Positions 1 through 14,100 of a DNA stretch of 64,000 nucleotides are shown in pieces. The DNA comes from Alviniconcha marisindica (Eukaryota; Mollusca; Gastropoda; Provannidae), in the NCBI GenBank assembly GCA_018857735.1, contig JABMCL010001305.1, positions 225,001 to 289,000 of the forward strand, written 5' to 3'. The position numbers were made by a program, and so were the translations under genes. Every line of letters begins with the position of its first letter. The first letter of the stretch is position 1. Below the pieces are notes generated by a model. The model ran no database searches and had not been told where the DNA came from. It was given only the letters and a program-made list of their open reading frames with translations.

Positions 1-89
1 AAATTGGCACACATTCAGAAAATAATTCACAATCCAACTGAGCACATCCACACAGCCTCATTATGTCTACATTGTCTGTCCCTCTGCTC

Positions 90-154
90 AGGTCTTACCC
101 TTTAATTCACAGGTCTTTCCCCTTTAATTCACAGGTCTTTCCCCTTTAATTCAC
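90..154. repeat. 22-base tandem repeat, 3 copies
   Basis: Units of the form aggtctttcccctttaattc occur three times in a row, with one copy one base shorter. It lies in the presumed IFT122 intron. Confidence 0.85.
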
Positions 155-217
155 AACCACATAGTTCAATATTTGCATGAAGGAGACTCAACGGTAGACA
201 GGTGGAGAGAGGCCTCT

Positions 218-540
218 GACATCATTTGCTATGTATGAGAGGGATCTGTAGGTCATCTATTATACACATATGACATCATTTGTTATAAATGTAAAACATC
301 ATCTGCTATGCAGAGGGATCTGTAAGCCATTTATTATGTATGACATCGTTTGTTATAAATGTAAAACATCATCTGCTATGCAGAGGGATCTGTAAGTCAT
401 TTATTATGTATGACATCATTTGTTATAAATGTAAAACATTATCTGCAATGCAGAGGGATCTGTAAGTCATTTACTATGTATGACATCACATGACTTCGTT
501 TGTTCTACATGTACAACATCATTTGCAGTGCATAGCACCA
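218..540. repeat. Tandem repeat of about 70 bases, about 4 copies
   Basis: The landmark gagggatctgta recurs at 239, 313, 383 and 453. Between landmarks are tgacatcatttgttataaat and gtaaaacatcatctgctatg. The copies at the ends are degenerate. Confidence 0.85.
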
Positions 541-2030
541 TTTGACGCCACATTACTATGTATGCTACATCATACAGGAATGATGTCATGAGATCGGAAG
601 GGAGAACCCCCCCAACCCACCCCCCCCACCTCCATCAACCAGCATTGTCTGCGCCTGGTTTTCTGGTTCAATAAGGAGCCAGGTTAATTAATGCAGCCTC
701 AGGTTTGATTCTCTACCACTGCTTCCAACCAGCACCCCGTTAACTCACATTTTCACATAAAAGAAAGTATCCAGTACGGAAAAAAAGCAACCAGACCCAG
801 CCAGATTAAGTACAACACAAAGCAGACATGACACAGTGAGTCACACATCAAGACCTGTGAGCCTCCGGGTACTACTGGACAGCAAGCTGGTTAACAATGT
901 TAGTTTGAATTAAAAAGACCATCTTTTCCTTTTCACAGATGCAGATCATTATTCTGTATTATTCTCACAAAATGTCTTTAAACGTCACATGGATTAGATG
1001 TGCCGTTTTTTGTTTTTCTCATGATGCAGGGTGTTTTTACCACGCAAATTAAAACTGGATAAAAACATGTAATAAATTTTTAAAAAGGCAGAGGTTGAAG
1101 ATCTGAATTTCAATGTTTGTACCCTCATTAAAAGTTTTTTTTTGGTTTAAATTCAACTCTCCCAGCAATCAGGTGTTTTGGGGGGGTTAAAAAAAATTAA
1201 AAATTTAAACAACCTTAACTAGTAGGGAACGTAAAACTCTGTAAAACTCTGCTGCTTGACAGAGTACAGCTTCTTGAGCCTTTGAACTGATTTGAAAAAT
1301 GGAGAATATCTGATGACACTGACAGATTAGCGACTGTTTCTCTTAACAAACACCCAGGGCATACATCATTATTCTGACCCATCAAGACCAAGAATTCTCA
1401 AACCACTTTAGCACCTGATTTCCCAGAATGTACATATAAACATGTTGAAATAATGAAACACCAACCCATCCCTTCCAGCAATTGTTCCAAAACTCCTGCA
1501 ACCATTCTAAAACCTGAATGGACCACACGTTTCTTTCCCCCATCAAACTCCACCAACACAATACAAACCTTCTTTGGAGTTACCTAGGAAAGCACACCAA
1601 ACAGTGCTAATAATGAGCACAATTTGACAGAAACTGAATCACCAGTCTGAACTGAACCAGTCATGCCTATTTCAAAAACCAGAGGCACAAAAGAGAAAAA
1701 TAAAGCATGAAGCTCTTTGGTGGCAACTCAGTCGTTATTATTGTCCTTATAAGCCTGTGAGAAAAAGAAAAAGGAAGCTATTCTTCTGTTTAGTTTTTAA
1801 TCAACACAAGCCAAATTGTCATGTAAAAATGTACTAGGACTGATTTTGATTGAAAAGCAAAACTGTCAAAAATACCTGGTTGCTTATGGCTGGCCATAAG
1901 ATTGTGTGAAAAATGCATGCATTATTTACCACAAGCCAATCAGTGACATTCTACTGGGCAACAAAGGTAGTCAGGAACACCAGGCTGTTTCCCGAAGAGA
2001 GTGCGAGTGAAGAATGCCTGTGACCCTTAC

Positions 2031-2128
2031 CACATGTCTGTAGATGGTGTGATAGATGTAGTAGGTCTCTGCCTTGGTCTCAAAGTCATGGAACTTCTGC
2101 ATCATCTCTTCCATCTTCTTGGGCTCCT
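2031..2128 (-). CDS. IFT122: IFT122 exon 21 (last exon seen in window)
   Basis: Residues 878-910: [20 protein letters not shown] then [13 protein letters not shown]. Acceptor is cctgtgcag and donor is GTAAGG, phase 0. In the family about 300 more residues follow; I do not find their exons to the left in this window. Confidence 0.92.
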
Positions 2129-5100
2129 CTGCACAGGGTGAGAACAAAGCGCACTGGTCATCACACACACAAACATCTACTGCATACACAAAGAACTTCA
2201 GATCTGAACAGCAGGCTTTGTTGATACTGTTCAAAGCTGAAAGGTTATGAATGACATGCTAAACAAACTGACTGGCTCAAACAGCACATTTCTGAGAGCA
2301 GTCTGAGGGAGAGAGAGGTTTGAGGACTCTGTTCTCTTCTCATCCCAACAATCCACAATGTCTGAGATGTTATAAATATGCAGGAATAAAGTCATGACTC
2401 AAGCCCTGTGACACACCAGAAGCGTAAAAGAATGCCAACTGGCGAATACAGTGGAACCCCCAAGGAAAGATCACCCTTCTTTCAAGACCTCTTTCTCCAA
2501 ACTTTTTCATCCATATTTCCTGTACATGAACCCTCATCAAAGACCACCCCTCTTTCAAAGCTGCTTTTTTAAAACTTTCTTGTTCTTATCTTATGCATAA
2601 AGAAAAGTCTCTATCTGTCTGTCTGTGTCAATGCCATGAATGACCTTGCACTCGGCCTGGTGAACCGACTGAGATGAAACTTGGTTTGCAAAATTCCTTG
2701 GGACATGAGGATCCTATGTCCCTATAGTATGGGTAACACCTTTTTCACTGATGAACACAATAACACTAAAGGTTACTGAAGAAATTAAGTTGCTCTGTGA
2801 AGTAACGGGAGGGTGATATAAACGTAACTGCGGAACCTGTTTATCAGGTAGCTATGTGGTGTAATGATTAGCACCCCAGACTCTCACCCCAGCGATCATT
2901 TCAAATACTGGTGAAACCTACATTTGTTTTCTTCATCCCACCTTTTCTTTCAGCTGCTGCACCACCAATATCATCAAAACTGTGCAACCTTTTTTTTTTC
3001 TTTCTCCATGTATATGTCTCTGTGTCAACCCCCTTTCCCCCCTGATGTCTGTGTCAACATTGACATCACTTTAAATAGCTTCAGGGCTTCCATTCCTGTG
3101 GAAGAACATACTGAAGTGATCATTTTGCTAGTTTCCTAAGAATGAGTCCCTGACTAAGGACTACCCTTTCTGTATGACCTGTATGACCCCCCTGTAAGAT
3201 GTCCTGTAAAACTCCCTGTATGGCCTCCTGTATGACCCCTTGTATGACCTCCTGTATTACCCTTTGTATGACCTCCGGTATGACCCCCTGTAAGACTCCC
3301 TGTATGGCCTCCTGTATGACCCCTTGTATGACCTCCTGACCTGTATGACCCCCTGTATGTGGTGTCCTGTACGACTCCCTGTATGGCCTCCTGCATGACC
3401 CCTTGTATGACCTCCTGCATGACTTCTGTATGACTTCCTGTAGGACCTCCTGTATGACCTCATGTAGGACTCCCTGCATGACCTCCAGCATGACCTGTAT
3501 GCCCTCCTTTAGGACCCCCAGCTCCTGTATGACCTCCTGCATGACCTGTATGCCCTCCTTTAGGACCCCCTGCCCCTGTATGACCTCTTGCATGACCCTT
3601 TAGCTGGATTTTCAGGGCGGTCTTAAAAAAGGGGGTTCCCGTGTACAATCCCATTCAACCCCGTCAGCACTGTTGGCAAGACACTCACGTCTAGCAATGT
3701 CAAGACACTGCATGGCCAGTTTCCAGAAGTAGTAGCCAGCATCATCAAAACGGTTCTCCACCACGGCGTTGACCGTCAGCTGTTCCAGAACCTTCACTGC
3801 CTCCTCTTGCAGGCCCGCCTTGTGGAACGCTGGAATCAAAAGTCACAAAGGTCAGGTAACAACCTCAGTGTCCTGATTATAAATGAAGAAAGACAGAATC
3901 AAACCCATAATAAATTTCTGACAGGTAAATGCCTAGGTGTAAAGATCAACAACAAAACAAAACAGAAATGGAATCAAAACAAAGCAATTCTAAAATATAC
4001 ATTCCACAGGCTGTGTACTTGACATAACCCATTGAGAACAATTGGCATGGATCCCCTATGTTCGGTCTACACACTACTGGTGTGCTTTGCATACAGGTTT
4101 AGAAAATGCATATAATACGTACAAAAAGACTAACGCCTTCCTTTCATTGTCCATGATATTTAAAAATCAGCTCAGGCTCCAAAATGTTTAATTGTGACAA
4201 AGCCTAAAAACGAAATCTGTGCACACTGTGACCAAGGGGAAGAGGCATAGTGCAGGATGCACATGTGAAAAAAAGAAGAAAAAATCACACAAAGATGCAT
4301 GAATGAGTGAGTGAGAGGAACATTGTAATGATGGATGAATGTTTCTGAATAAATGCCACACAATGATGTGCTTGGAAAAACAAAAACAAAATATAGAATG
4401 CTGAAGAAGAAACAGATGCTTGGCCAGAAAAAGGGGAAAAAATGGCAAACCTTGCTGAGCCTCTTCAAACTGGTCATTCTCAGCCAGCCACTGGGCATAA
4501 GGCACGTAGACTTCCTCCTTGTACTCTGGGTGTTTCTCCACCAGCGTGAAAGCCTGGTCCGTCATCAAACACACACACAGTCAGTCTCCGCAGCGTCATT
4601 TTATCAAACTGAATTTCAATTCTTGTTGCTTTTGACCTGTTTAAGTGTGTCTGTTTTTAATATATAAAAAAGTGATACTGTAAGGAACACGTATTTGTGA
4701 AAGAAAAGAAAAGAGTAAGTAATAGATACACACTGCAAACAAAGATATAATTATACTTCATTCATCATTCCTACAACACATTTCTACTCAGGCACCAGTT
4801 ACCAGAAAATATTAAACAAAATAATCCACCTGTATGTACAGACGAACAGAAACTTACCATTCACAAACAAAAAAACATAGTACATACACCAACCAACCAA
4901 AGTACCAAAGGATCAACCATGATAAACTGGTCACTTATGATAAACTATCCATGATCAATCAACTATGATCAGCCAATCATAACCAATTAACCAATGAAAC
5001 TGAGCAGCAAAACTTCAAAAAGAATGCTTATTTTGGTCTGACAATAATTATGCATGTCTTGTACCATCTCATTAAAATTAATGAGCTTCAGTTGAATCTT

Positions 5101-8100
5101 TTGTGCATTTTGATTCATGATCAACCCCAATCAAACAGACTCTATGCTCTGCTGCCATCAACCACTTAGCACCATGATCAACCACATTCAATCAGACTCC
5201 ATGCTCAGCTGCCATCAACCACTTAGCACCATGATCAACCACATTCAGTCTCCATGCTCAGCTGCCATCAACCACTTAGCACCATGATCAACCACATTCA
5301 GTCTCCATGCTCAGCTGCCATCAACCACTTAGCACCATGATCAACCACAATCAATCAGACTCCATGCTCAGCTGCCATCAACCACTTAGCACCATGATCA
5401 ACCACAATCAATCAGACTCCATGCTCAGCTGCCATCAACCACTTAGCACCATGATCAACCATCACGACTCATGCTCGCTGCCATCAACCACTTAGCACCA
5501 TGATCAACCACATCAATCAGACTCCATGCTCAGCTGCCATCAACCACTTAGCACCATGATCAACCACATTCAGATCTCCATGCTCAGCTGCCATCAACCA
5601 CTTAGCACCATGATCAACCACATCAATCAGACTCCATGCTCAGCTGCCATCAACCACTTAGCACCATGATCAACCACAATCAATCAGACTCCATGCTCAG
5701 CTGCCATCAACCACTTAGCACCATGATCAACCACATCAATCAGACTCCATGCTCAGCTGCCATCAACCACTTAGCACCATGATCAACCACAATCAATCAG
5801 ACTCCATGCTCAGCTGCCATCAACCACTTAGCACCATGATCAACCACATTCAGTCTCCATGCTCAGCTGCCATCAACCACTTAGCACCATGATCAACCAC
5901 AATCAATCAGACTCCATGCTCAGCTGCCATCAACCACTTAGCACCATGATCAACCACATCAATCAGACTCCATGCTCAGCTGCCATCAACCACTTAGCAC
6001 CATGATCAACCACAATCAATCAGACTCCATGCTCAGCTGCCATCAACCACTTAGCACCATGATCAACCACATTCAGTCTCCATGCTCAGCTGCCATCAAC
6101 CACTTAGCACCATGATCAACCACAATCAATCAGACTCCATGCTCAGCTGCCATCAACCACTTAGCACCATGATCAACCACAATCAATCAGACTCCATGCT
6201 CAGCTGCCATCAACCACTTAGCACCATGATCAACCACAATCAATCAGACTCCATGCTCAGCTGCCATCAACCACTTAGCACCATGATCCAAACCAATCAG
6301 ACTCCATGCTCAGCTGCCATCAACCACTTAGCACCATGATCAACCACATTCAGTCTCCATGCTCAGCTGCCATCAACCACTTAGCACCATGATCAACCAA
6401 TTCAGCTCCATGCTCAGCTGCCATCAACCACTTAGCACCATGATCAACCACAACAATCAGACTCCATGCTCAGCTGCCATCAACCACTTAGCACCATGAT
6501 CAACACATTCAGTCTCCAGCTCACATGCATCAACCATTAGCACCATGATCAACCACATTCAGTCTCCATGCTCAGCTGCCATCAACCACTTAGCACCATG
6601 ATCAACCAAAATCAATCAGACTCCATGCTCAGCTGCCATCAACCACTTAGCACCATGATCAACCACAATCAATCAGACTCCATGCTCAGCTGCCATCAAC
6701 CACTTAGCACCATGATCAATCACAATCAATCAGACTCCACGCTCAACTGCTATCAACCACTTAGCATGATGATCAACCACAATCAATCAGACTCCATGCT
6801 CAGCTGCCACCAGCCACTTAGCTGTGACCCAAAGCCAAAAACACACACACAAAAAGAAAGAACCGATGAAGAAGACCTATGAACCACAATGGGGGGAAAA
6901 ACTAAAACAAAAACAAGATTTTTTAATTGATTTTTTAAAGTGAAGTAACAGGTCTGCATGCAACAGATTCAAAAACGAAAAGAAAAAACAAAGCTGGGAC
7001 CCAAAGCAACCCAAGCAACTGGGCAGACTGGAGAGAGCAGCCAGATCTTACATCTTCCCAGTGCTTGGCCTCCACCCTCATGGCGATGAGGGACTTCATG
7101 TCCCCCATCTTGGTGTACACCTCCGCAGCGTAGCTGTGCTGCCCCATTCGTGCCAGGTGCTTGGCGCACTGGGCCAGCGCCTCGCGGTCCGCCTTGTCCA
7201 GCTTGCGTGCCATGTCCATCATCCTGAGGCAGAAATGTTGCTGCTGAATTGAACTGTGCTGTTTCCTGCCATGTAATCTTTGAGGCATGAAGGACCTTTA
7301 CCTGGAACTATGGCTGCAGGGTGTTGTGTGACTGTCTCATTCTGTAAACACTGGACACTGGCATTTCACTTGCAGGGCTTTACACAGATGTCCCATACTG
7401 TAAACACTGGACACTACCACTTCACCTGCAGGGCTTTACACAGATGTCCCATACTGTAAACAGTGGACAATGCCACTTCACCTGCAGGGCTTTACACAGA
7501 TGTCCCATATTGTAAACACTGGACACTGCCACTTCACCTGCAGGGCATTATACAGATGTCTCATACTGCAAACACTGGACGCTGGCACTTCACCTGTAGG
7601 GCTTGTAAATGAGACTGATCTCCTGCCCTTCACATTCCTTTTTTGCTAACTCTTGCAAAGGATGCAACCGGGACCATCTGATTGTTACCACGATTATTAT
7701 TAATTCATTGTAAAAAATGTTTTGCTAGTGTGAATCCAATATCAATCACTCTGTTTTTGCCCAGTGTTAGACTGTTACAATGTGGGACACCTGCGATATG
7801 CTCTGTTTGTGCATTATGTTATGAACCAAACCAATATGAGGTGGGAAAACCCCCCACATTACTCTCAAATGGACCACAACTTTAGCCATTGTTGTTGCTG
7901 ATGTTAATGGCCTCAGTGCACTCACTCCCCTATTAAATATCAAAACTCAACCAACAATGTATGTCTCAGTCTCAATATGTGCTGTGTTGCAAAACCCAGT
8001 AAAAACAAGGCTAAGAAAAAAATAGGATGCACTCAAACATCCTGCCAACTGTGACTCACATGTCAGGCCAGCCGTTGTCACCTATGATGTCGATGGCCTT

Positions 8101-11100
8101 GAGGTACTCTCCAGCGGAGATGTACATCTCAGCGGCAGCCCTGGGCTCATTGCTGCTCTTGGCCCAGTCGGCCTGCTTGGTCATCAGCAGCTTCTTGTCC
8201 TGAGGGTCTCCAGACCCAATGAACTCCTGGGCACAAAACAGGAAGTGGGTTATGCCCTCCAAAGTCTCTGTGGCCATCTCCATCTCTACACTCCATCCCT
8301 CACTCTTTGCTCATCTTCCAATACTCTGTCCCTCAAGATCCCTTGTAAATAATAATAAATAATACAGATAACTTTTGCATAGTGCTATTCTCTAGTGTAC
8401 ATGAACTTGCTGCACTTTACAACATTCAGTAGTACAGTAAAATGGGTTTACTGCTACTCATCATGGTTATACATGGTGACATAAGACAAAGGGTTTACCT
8501 GCTCTCTCACCTTGGCATACACAAAGGTGTGCAAGTCAGTGTACATACTGACATACGACAAAGCATTTATTGCTACTCACCTTGGCATACTCAAACATGC
8601 ACAGGTTGGTGCATACGCTGACAGAGAAAAAAGGGTTTACTGCTACTCACCTTGGCATGCTCAAACATGCGCAGGTCAGTGTATATGTTGACACAGAATG
8701 AAGGGTTTACTGCTACTCACCTTGGCGTACTCAAACATGCGCAGGTCGGTGTACATGTTCAGGGCCCGCTGCTCGTTGTTGGCTTTCTTGTAGAGCTTGG
8801 CTGCCTCGTTGAACTTGGCCTGGTAGCTGTACACATCCGCCAGGAACACCATGTTGTCTGTCTCCCCGCGCTTCTTACGCTCCTGAACATCACACAGCAC
8901 AGGAAAGGAGTGTACCAGAGTGCAAATATCACATGACAACAAAAAAGACTGGATAATGCATAATGCAGACAGTTGTTATGCAGTCAAGGACTTCTTTCCC
9001 TTATATTCTATATAAACATACAATATACCGTAGACACCATGCAAGAGATTTCTAGTACTTTCAGTTTGTGCTAACAGTATTGCACTGTACATGTGTAGCT
9101 TGTTATTGTCAAACAGATCATACAGCACAAGGTGTACATGCACCAGGTGTACACAGGTAGTGCTGTTTTTAGGTTGCTGACCATGTTCTGAACATCTTAT
9201 TTAAAAAGCAAAACAACAACAACAATGACAAAGTAACCTATTTATGAGACTGCCTGCTATTGTACCAGATACCATTTTGCCATTCAAAATAATATCCCAT
9301 CCCCAAACCAAAAATGACCCTTGCCTCATAAGCCTACCTCAATGGAGTGGATGAGTTCCAGGTATCTCAGGTCACGGATGCGGATGAAGGCTTTCTTGGC
9401 CGTGTCAAAGTCCAAGCCTTCCAGGGCCTCATGGGCTAACACCTCCCAATCACCTTCCGTCACGCCCAGGCACGCTATCCTGTACGCGTCTCTGCAAGGC
9501 CCAGAAACTGCATGGTACTCACACACGTTTAAACTTTCCCAAGCCCAGCACTGAGTCAGTGTTGGATACTGCATTCACTCAGTCACATCCCAGCATGCAG
9601 ACTTTCTGCCGTGACACTGAATGGGTTGAGAGAGCATGTGGATGAAGAAAGTCAGGTCCCCTATGCTGAGAAGCCAGAGCTACTGAAGGTTCACCTTATA
9701 CAGCCAGAAAGAGGGTCACAACATAACTGTGCAGGCATCATTTCATTCCAGGAATTTTGCTGCTCCAATTTCTGCCTTCCAGGCCCATCTGCGTCATAAG
9801 CTGTGAATCAGACTTCTATCTGTGACTTGGTTTCTTGTGCTTCACCATCTGCTCATCTCGAAAATAACAGAATGTCAATGACAGCAACAACAAAAAACAA
9901 TGCTGTATGCATCTCCATAGTGACATAATGCCAAAAACCAATCATGTACACATCTCCAAAATAACAGGGTAAAAAAAGCAAGCTGCACATCTCTGAAATG
10001 ACAGAATGTCAACAATAACAGCAACAACAACAAAAAGTCTGTTTTGGCACATTTTAAAGTCAAACCCTTATGAGAGTCCACAATGTCCAATCTCAGTTTC
10101 TACACCTGAGCACATTTACTTATAAATACATGTCTCCAAAATGCAAGAATGTTTTCTCAAGCATGTCAGAAGACAAAGTCTGGTTTGGTGCACTTTCCAG
10201 TAGAAACCTTATGACTTCACTAAGTCAATTCTCCATTACCATCACCTCAACACACCTGTCCATGATAGAAACAGCACAGAACTGACCTGAACATCTTCTT
10301 CTCCAGGTACTGGTACATGGGAGCTGACTGAGGAACATCCACCGAGGACATGGCGTACACGTGCAGGCAGAAGATCTTGGACCCGGTGAAGCCTACCACA
10401 AAACCCTGGCAAAACACAGGACAAAGAAGATTTCTTCTCAACATTTTCTGCGAATCATCTTCCCGAAAATTAACAAAAGGTTCACACAACATTCTGTATG
10501 TGCTAGATAAACAGGAGGTATTTAATCAGCTGTTCCTCTCTAAACCTGAAGACAGATTTATCTTTCCTGTACACGGAAAAACAAAAGAAATAATGCTGTA
10601 CCTGCAGTTTTTGCTGGTGCACAGGGAAGTTGCTGGCCTTGATGTTGAGCATTCCATTACCAGAGAAACACAACATGTCCTCATAGCTTGTGTTCCATGC
10701 CACGCTGTTTGCATTTGGCTCCTATGGGGTAAAAAAAACAGTAGGTACAAAGATATTAACATTGGCTCAACTAATCTTCACTTCATTCAGCATAAAGGTT
10801 TTATTATTTTGAAACCAAAAAAAGTCCAAGAATACCAAAATGACAAGCTCCCCAGCCAATTCAAAGCAGCAAAAAAAATAAAAAATATGAAAACATACAC
10901 TCACACATACACAAGCACACATGAACATGCATACACACACAATCACATATACACAACCAGAATTTCCAACATGAAGAAGTTTTATAGTTAGAATGCTGGC
11001 AGCAGAATCTCACTCTGTGCTAAGTTTCAGGCATTTTGTGTTCTACATTTGCAAGACATTTTGAAATTAACCAGAACAAAATGCTCACAGTTTGAGATCT

Positions 11101-14100
11101 CATCTGGTTCCGCTTCATCTCACATGCTGTATACAGGGTTGCTCAGTCTTCAGCTAAAAATGTTTCCCTACCTGGAAGAGCAGATCCTTGGTGGCGAGGT
11201 CGTACACCAGGCAGATGTTGTGCTCATCCACCACGGCCAGCTTGCCACGGCTACAGCTGAGGTCAAGGCAGCGCACTGAGGTATTCTGCTTCAGCAGCAG
11301 GATTGGGAACGGGTTGTCTGAGAAGATCTTCATGATCTGTGAAGGAAAACAATGCACTAGGACATTGCAGTTTCTGATTCTGATGTCAGAATAGTGATAC
11401 AATCAATCCCAGCTTGTCAGGGACCGGCTTACTCATGTGATCCTGATGAAACAGAAGCACGGTGCTGAAATGTGTGCATAAAAGAAATTAAAGGGGACCC
11501 CAGGGCCCAAGCAGAGCATTTGCCCAAATTATGGATTACGGAGGGATTCAGTCCATCAGAATCAGCCTTGGCTTGGGCCATGTCACAACTCACTGCCACC
11601 AGCAGGAACACAAAGGCTACAGTAAAATGTTGTTATGCACTGCAGTTATGTGTGGACTATCTTTAGCCTTGGTGCGCTTCTTGCAATAAAGCATCCACCG
11701 TCCACAAATGGAGATAAGTCCTCTGAAGATGGTGTTTGGAAGAAGTACCAATTATTAGGAGGCTAGATTATGAGCCCATGTAGCAGGGTAATAAAAATTA
11801 AAAAAAGTTGCACATGCAAACCTCTCGCTCTATGGAATACATTTGTAAATGCACAGCTGCACACACCAGTTGACCCCAAAGTGTTTAGCTAGGGAACACT
11901 ACAAGTCCATTAGAATGATTTTTTCTTCCTCTTCTTACTTATTGTTATTAGAGTTACATCAGGGGCTTACCTGTCCATTCTTGAGTCCAACCAGCAGACC
12001 TTCCCGTCCTGCAGGACCTCCGATGACCTTGATGTAACGGATGAGCGACTCCATGACCCACTCTCTCTCCTTCACTCCTTGGAATGACAGACACTGCAGT
12101 CTCTTCTCCTGTGATGATGTAATCAGGCATAACCACGTCATGCTGTCACACTGTTTTAGCAATGGGTGGTATTGCAAACACAAATGCGCTGACCCTGCCA
12201 AACTCCATGTACCGGGATCATTATTAATTTCACATAAACAGTCTCTGCTTTCATACAAGCAACAGAAGAACGAGACGATTCATTCATTTGTGCATCATTC
12301 TACTGATCATCTAAATGGTATCATCCTGACATAACCTTGTGCACATGACTGGACATTAAAACCCTGTTACTAACTAACCTTACTGGCTGCTAGGCACAAG
12401 ATTATTGATATCATTATCCCGGTGTTCTTCACCGACTGTATTCTCTCACATCTGTCATGAGATATGATAATGTTCTGTAGTGCAACACTAAATCTGTGTT
12501 TACAACTTTCTTCAGTGCTGTCAGTTATTTGTGGTTTCCACTGTCTAGTCAAACCAATCTGCAGCATCAGATTTTCACACACACAATTATGTCTGCACAA
12601 TCAGGTTTTCACACACACAATAATCTGTAAGTATAAAAACAACAATAATAATTCAACAAGGAGCCGTTAACATCTCTTGCTCACACCAACACTTTAAAAA
12701 CCAAAAATTGTTACATCATTTGAACTTGCAGCATCTTTTCATCTTTTTGTTAAGCCATCTGTTACCTGACACAGAATGATGTGCTGAGAGCAGACGACAA
12801 GCAGGTTACACTCAAATTTCTTGTTGATCTTCTCCTTCACACGATAGTGCATGTCCGCAAGGTCATCGGAATAGAGTTCGTACACCACAATCCTGTCTGG
12901 CAGTTGCACCTGCACAGTCAGACCATCTGTGAAGTCACTCATTGCATGCTGGAATGAAGCTGGTCATGTGTAATTATATGGCAACTGTTTGACAAGACTA
13001 CTGTGCATGTCTTTATTTCAAAGCAAAAATGTTTTATATTAAATAAAATTTACAGATACTGGCAAAGACAGAGACAGACACAGATAGAGAATTGGTTTTT
13101 AACACTGGCCAACTGTGGCAATTATATCAGAATAAGAGACAGACAGATCACTAAGAGAAGAAGAAGAAGAAAGGAGGGATAAAGTTTTAAGGGGGGTGGG
13201 GGGGGGGGGGGGGAGAAGGCAGAGTAAGAGCTCTTACTGCTAGTCTGTTCCTGTAGATGGCAATCTTCTTCACCAGGTCTCGACACTTGATCCTCACTGA
13301 AATTTTCATGAAAACACTATTTGTGAACAACTGAAACATGCCTTGACTACAACTTCATTCACACTCATTCTTTAAGACATTCACTTTATCTAACAGTATG
13401 CAATGTTTACATGCATCACAACAATATTTCACTCCTGTCAATATGACCAGTAATACAACTGATATCATAGAATAACTATTGTAACAAGTTACCATACTAT
13501 TCCTCTGCTCTATAATTATGCAAACCATTCAACAAAAGGGGGACAAAGTTACCAGGAATGTCATGGCGTAACCAATTAACTGACACAAACATCACATGAG
13601 GATATCATTTTTTTCGGCACATACCACTCCCTACGACACTGACATTACCCAGTGAGGCAAGAGAAGATGACACATGAGGCTGTGACCAACAGCAGCTCAA
13701 ACACCAGACTCTGATAGCATCAAACAGATCAACTCAACTCTACTGGCATATTGTGTATATATATAATAACTATGCAGAAAGCCCTCCACTACCATCCACA
13801 ACTTGTGGCAACCACTGAGTAACTCTTTTTTCACCTGTGCACAGTGACCTCTCAGAACAGATTCCCATTTTTGCTACAAAATAGAAAGAAAAAAAGCAAG
13901 AGGGTACTGCCATCATCACTGAGTGCAGGGATTTGAAGAGTCCAGTGCATGCATGCTTGCCTGGAAAGAGCAGTTAACATACATAATACATTCACTGGAT
14001 CAGCACCTTTTTGGTCAGTGATGAGGTGCTGGATGATGACGTCTGTCATGTTGTCTCTGTAGGCATAGCGGTCTTTGTACAAGCCATGCACAGTGCTGAA

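Larger units (their letters stand above)
1..2030. other. Probable IFT122 intron, no conserved exon seen
   Basis: No stretch encodes the next expected IFT122 segment. It holds two small tandem arrays, a C-rich stretch near 606-632 and otherwise AT-rich unique DNA. One strong acceptor-like site on the minus strand near 1755 is described separately. Confidence 0.6.

Noticed and set aside
2849..2915. tRNA-Glu-like sequence
   Set aside because: There is a weak A-box-like tggtgtaatgattag and a poor B-box-like tttcaaatac. Stems do not pair convincingly, so it is at most an old SINE remnant.
3120..3654. Open frames rich in Gly, Thr, His and Gln on the minus strand
   Set aside because: By-products of the short tandem repeat in the intron between exons 20 and 21. 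Several frames are open at once, as expected for a repeat without stop codons.
5307..6882. Long open frames with [23 protein letters not shown] repeats
   Set aside because: They come from the 57-base minisatellite (19 codons), which lies in an IFT122 intron. There are no splice sites or family similarity to support a gene.
8511..8720. Extra coding exons encoding [13 protein letters not shown] peptides
   Set aside because: The copies lack an acceptor and the rest of the exon. They are degenerate duplicates of the end of exon 16.
10350..10991. Open frame of 213 codons on the plus strand
   Set aside because: It is antisense to IFT122 exons 13 and 14 and continues into intron. It has no recognisable domain.
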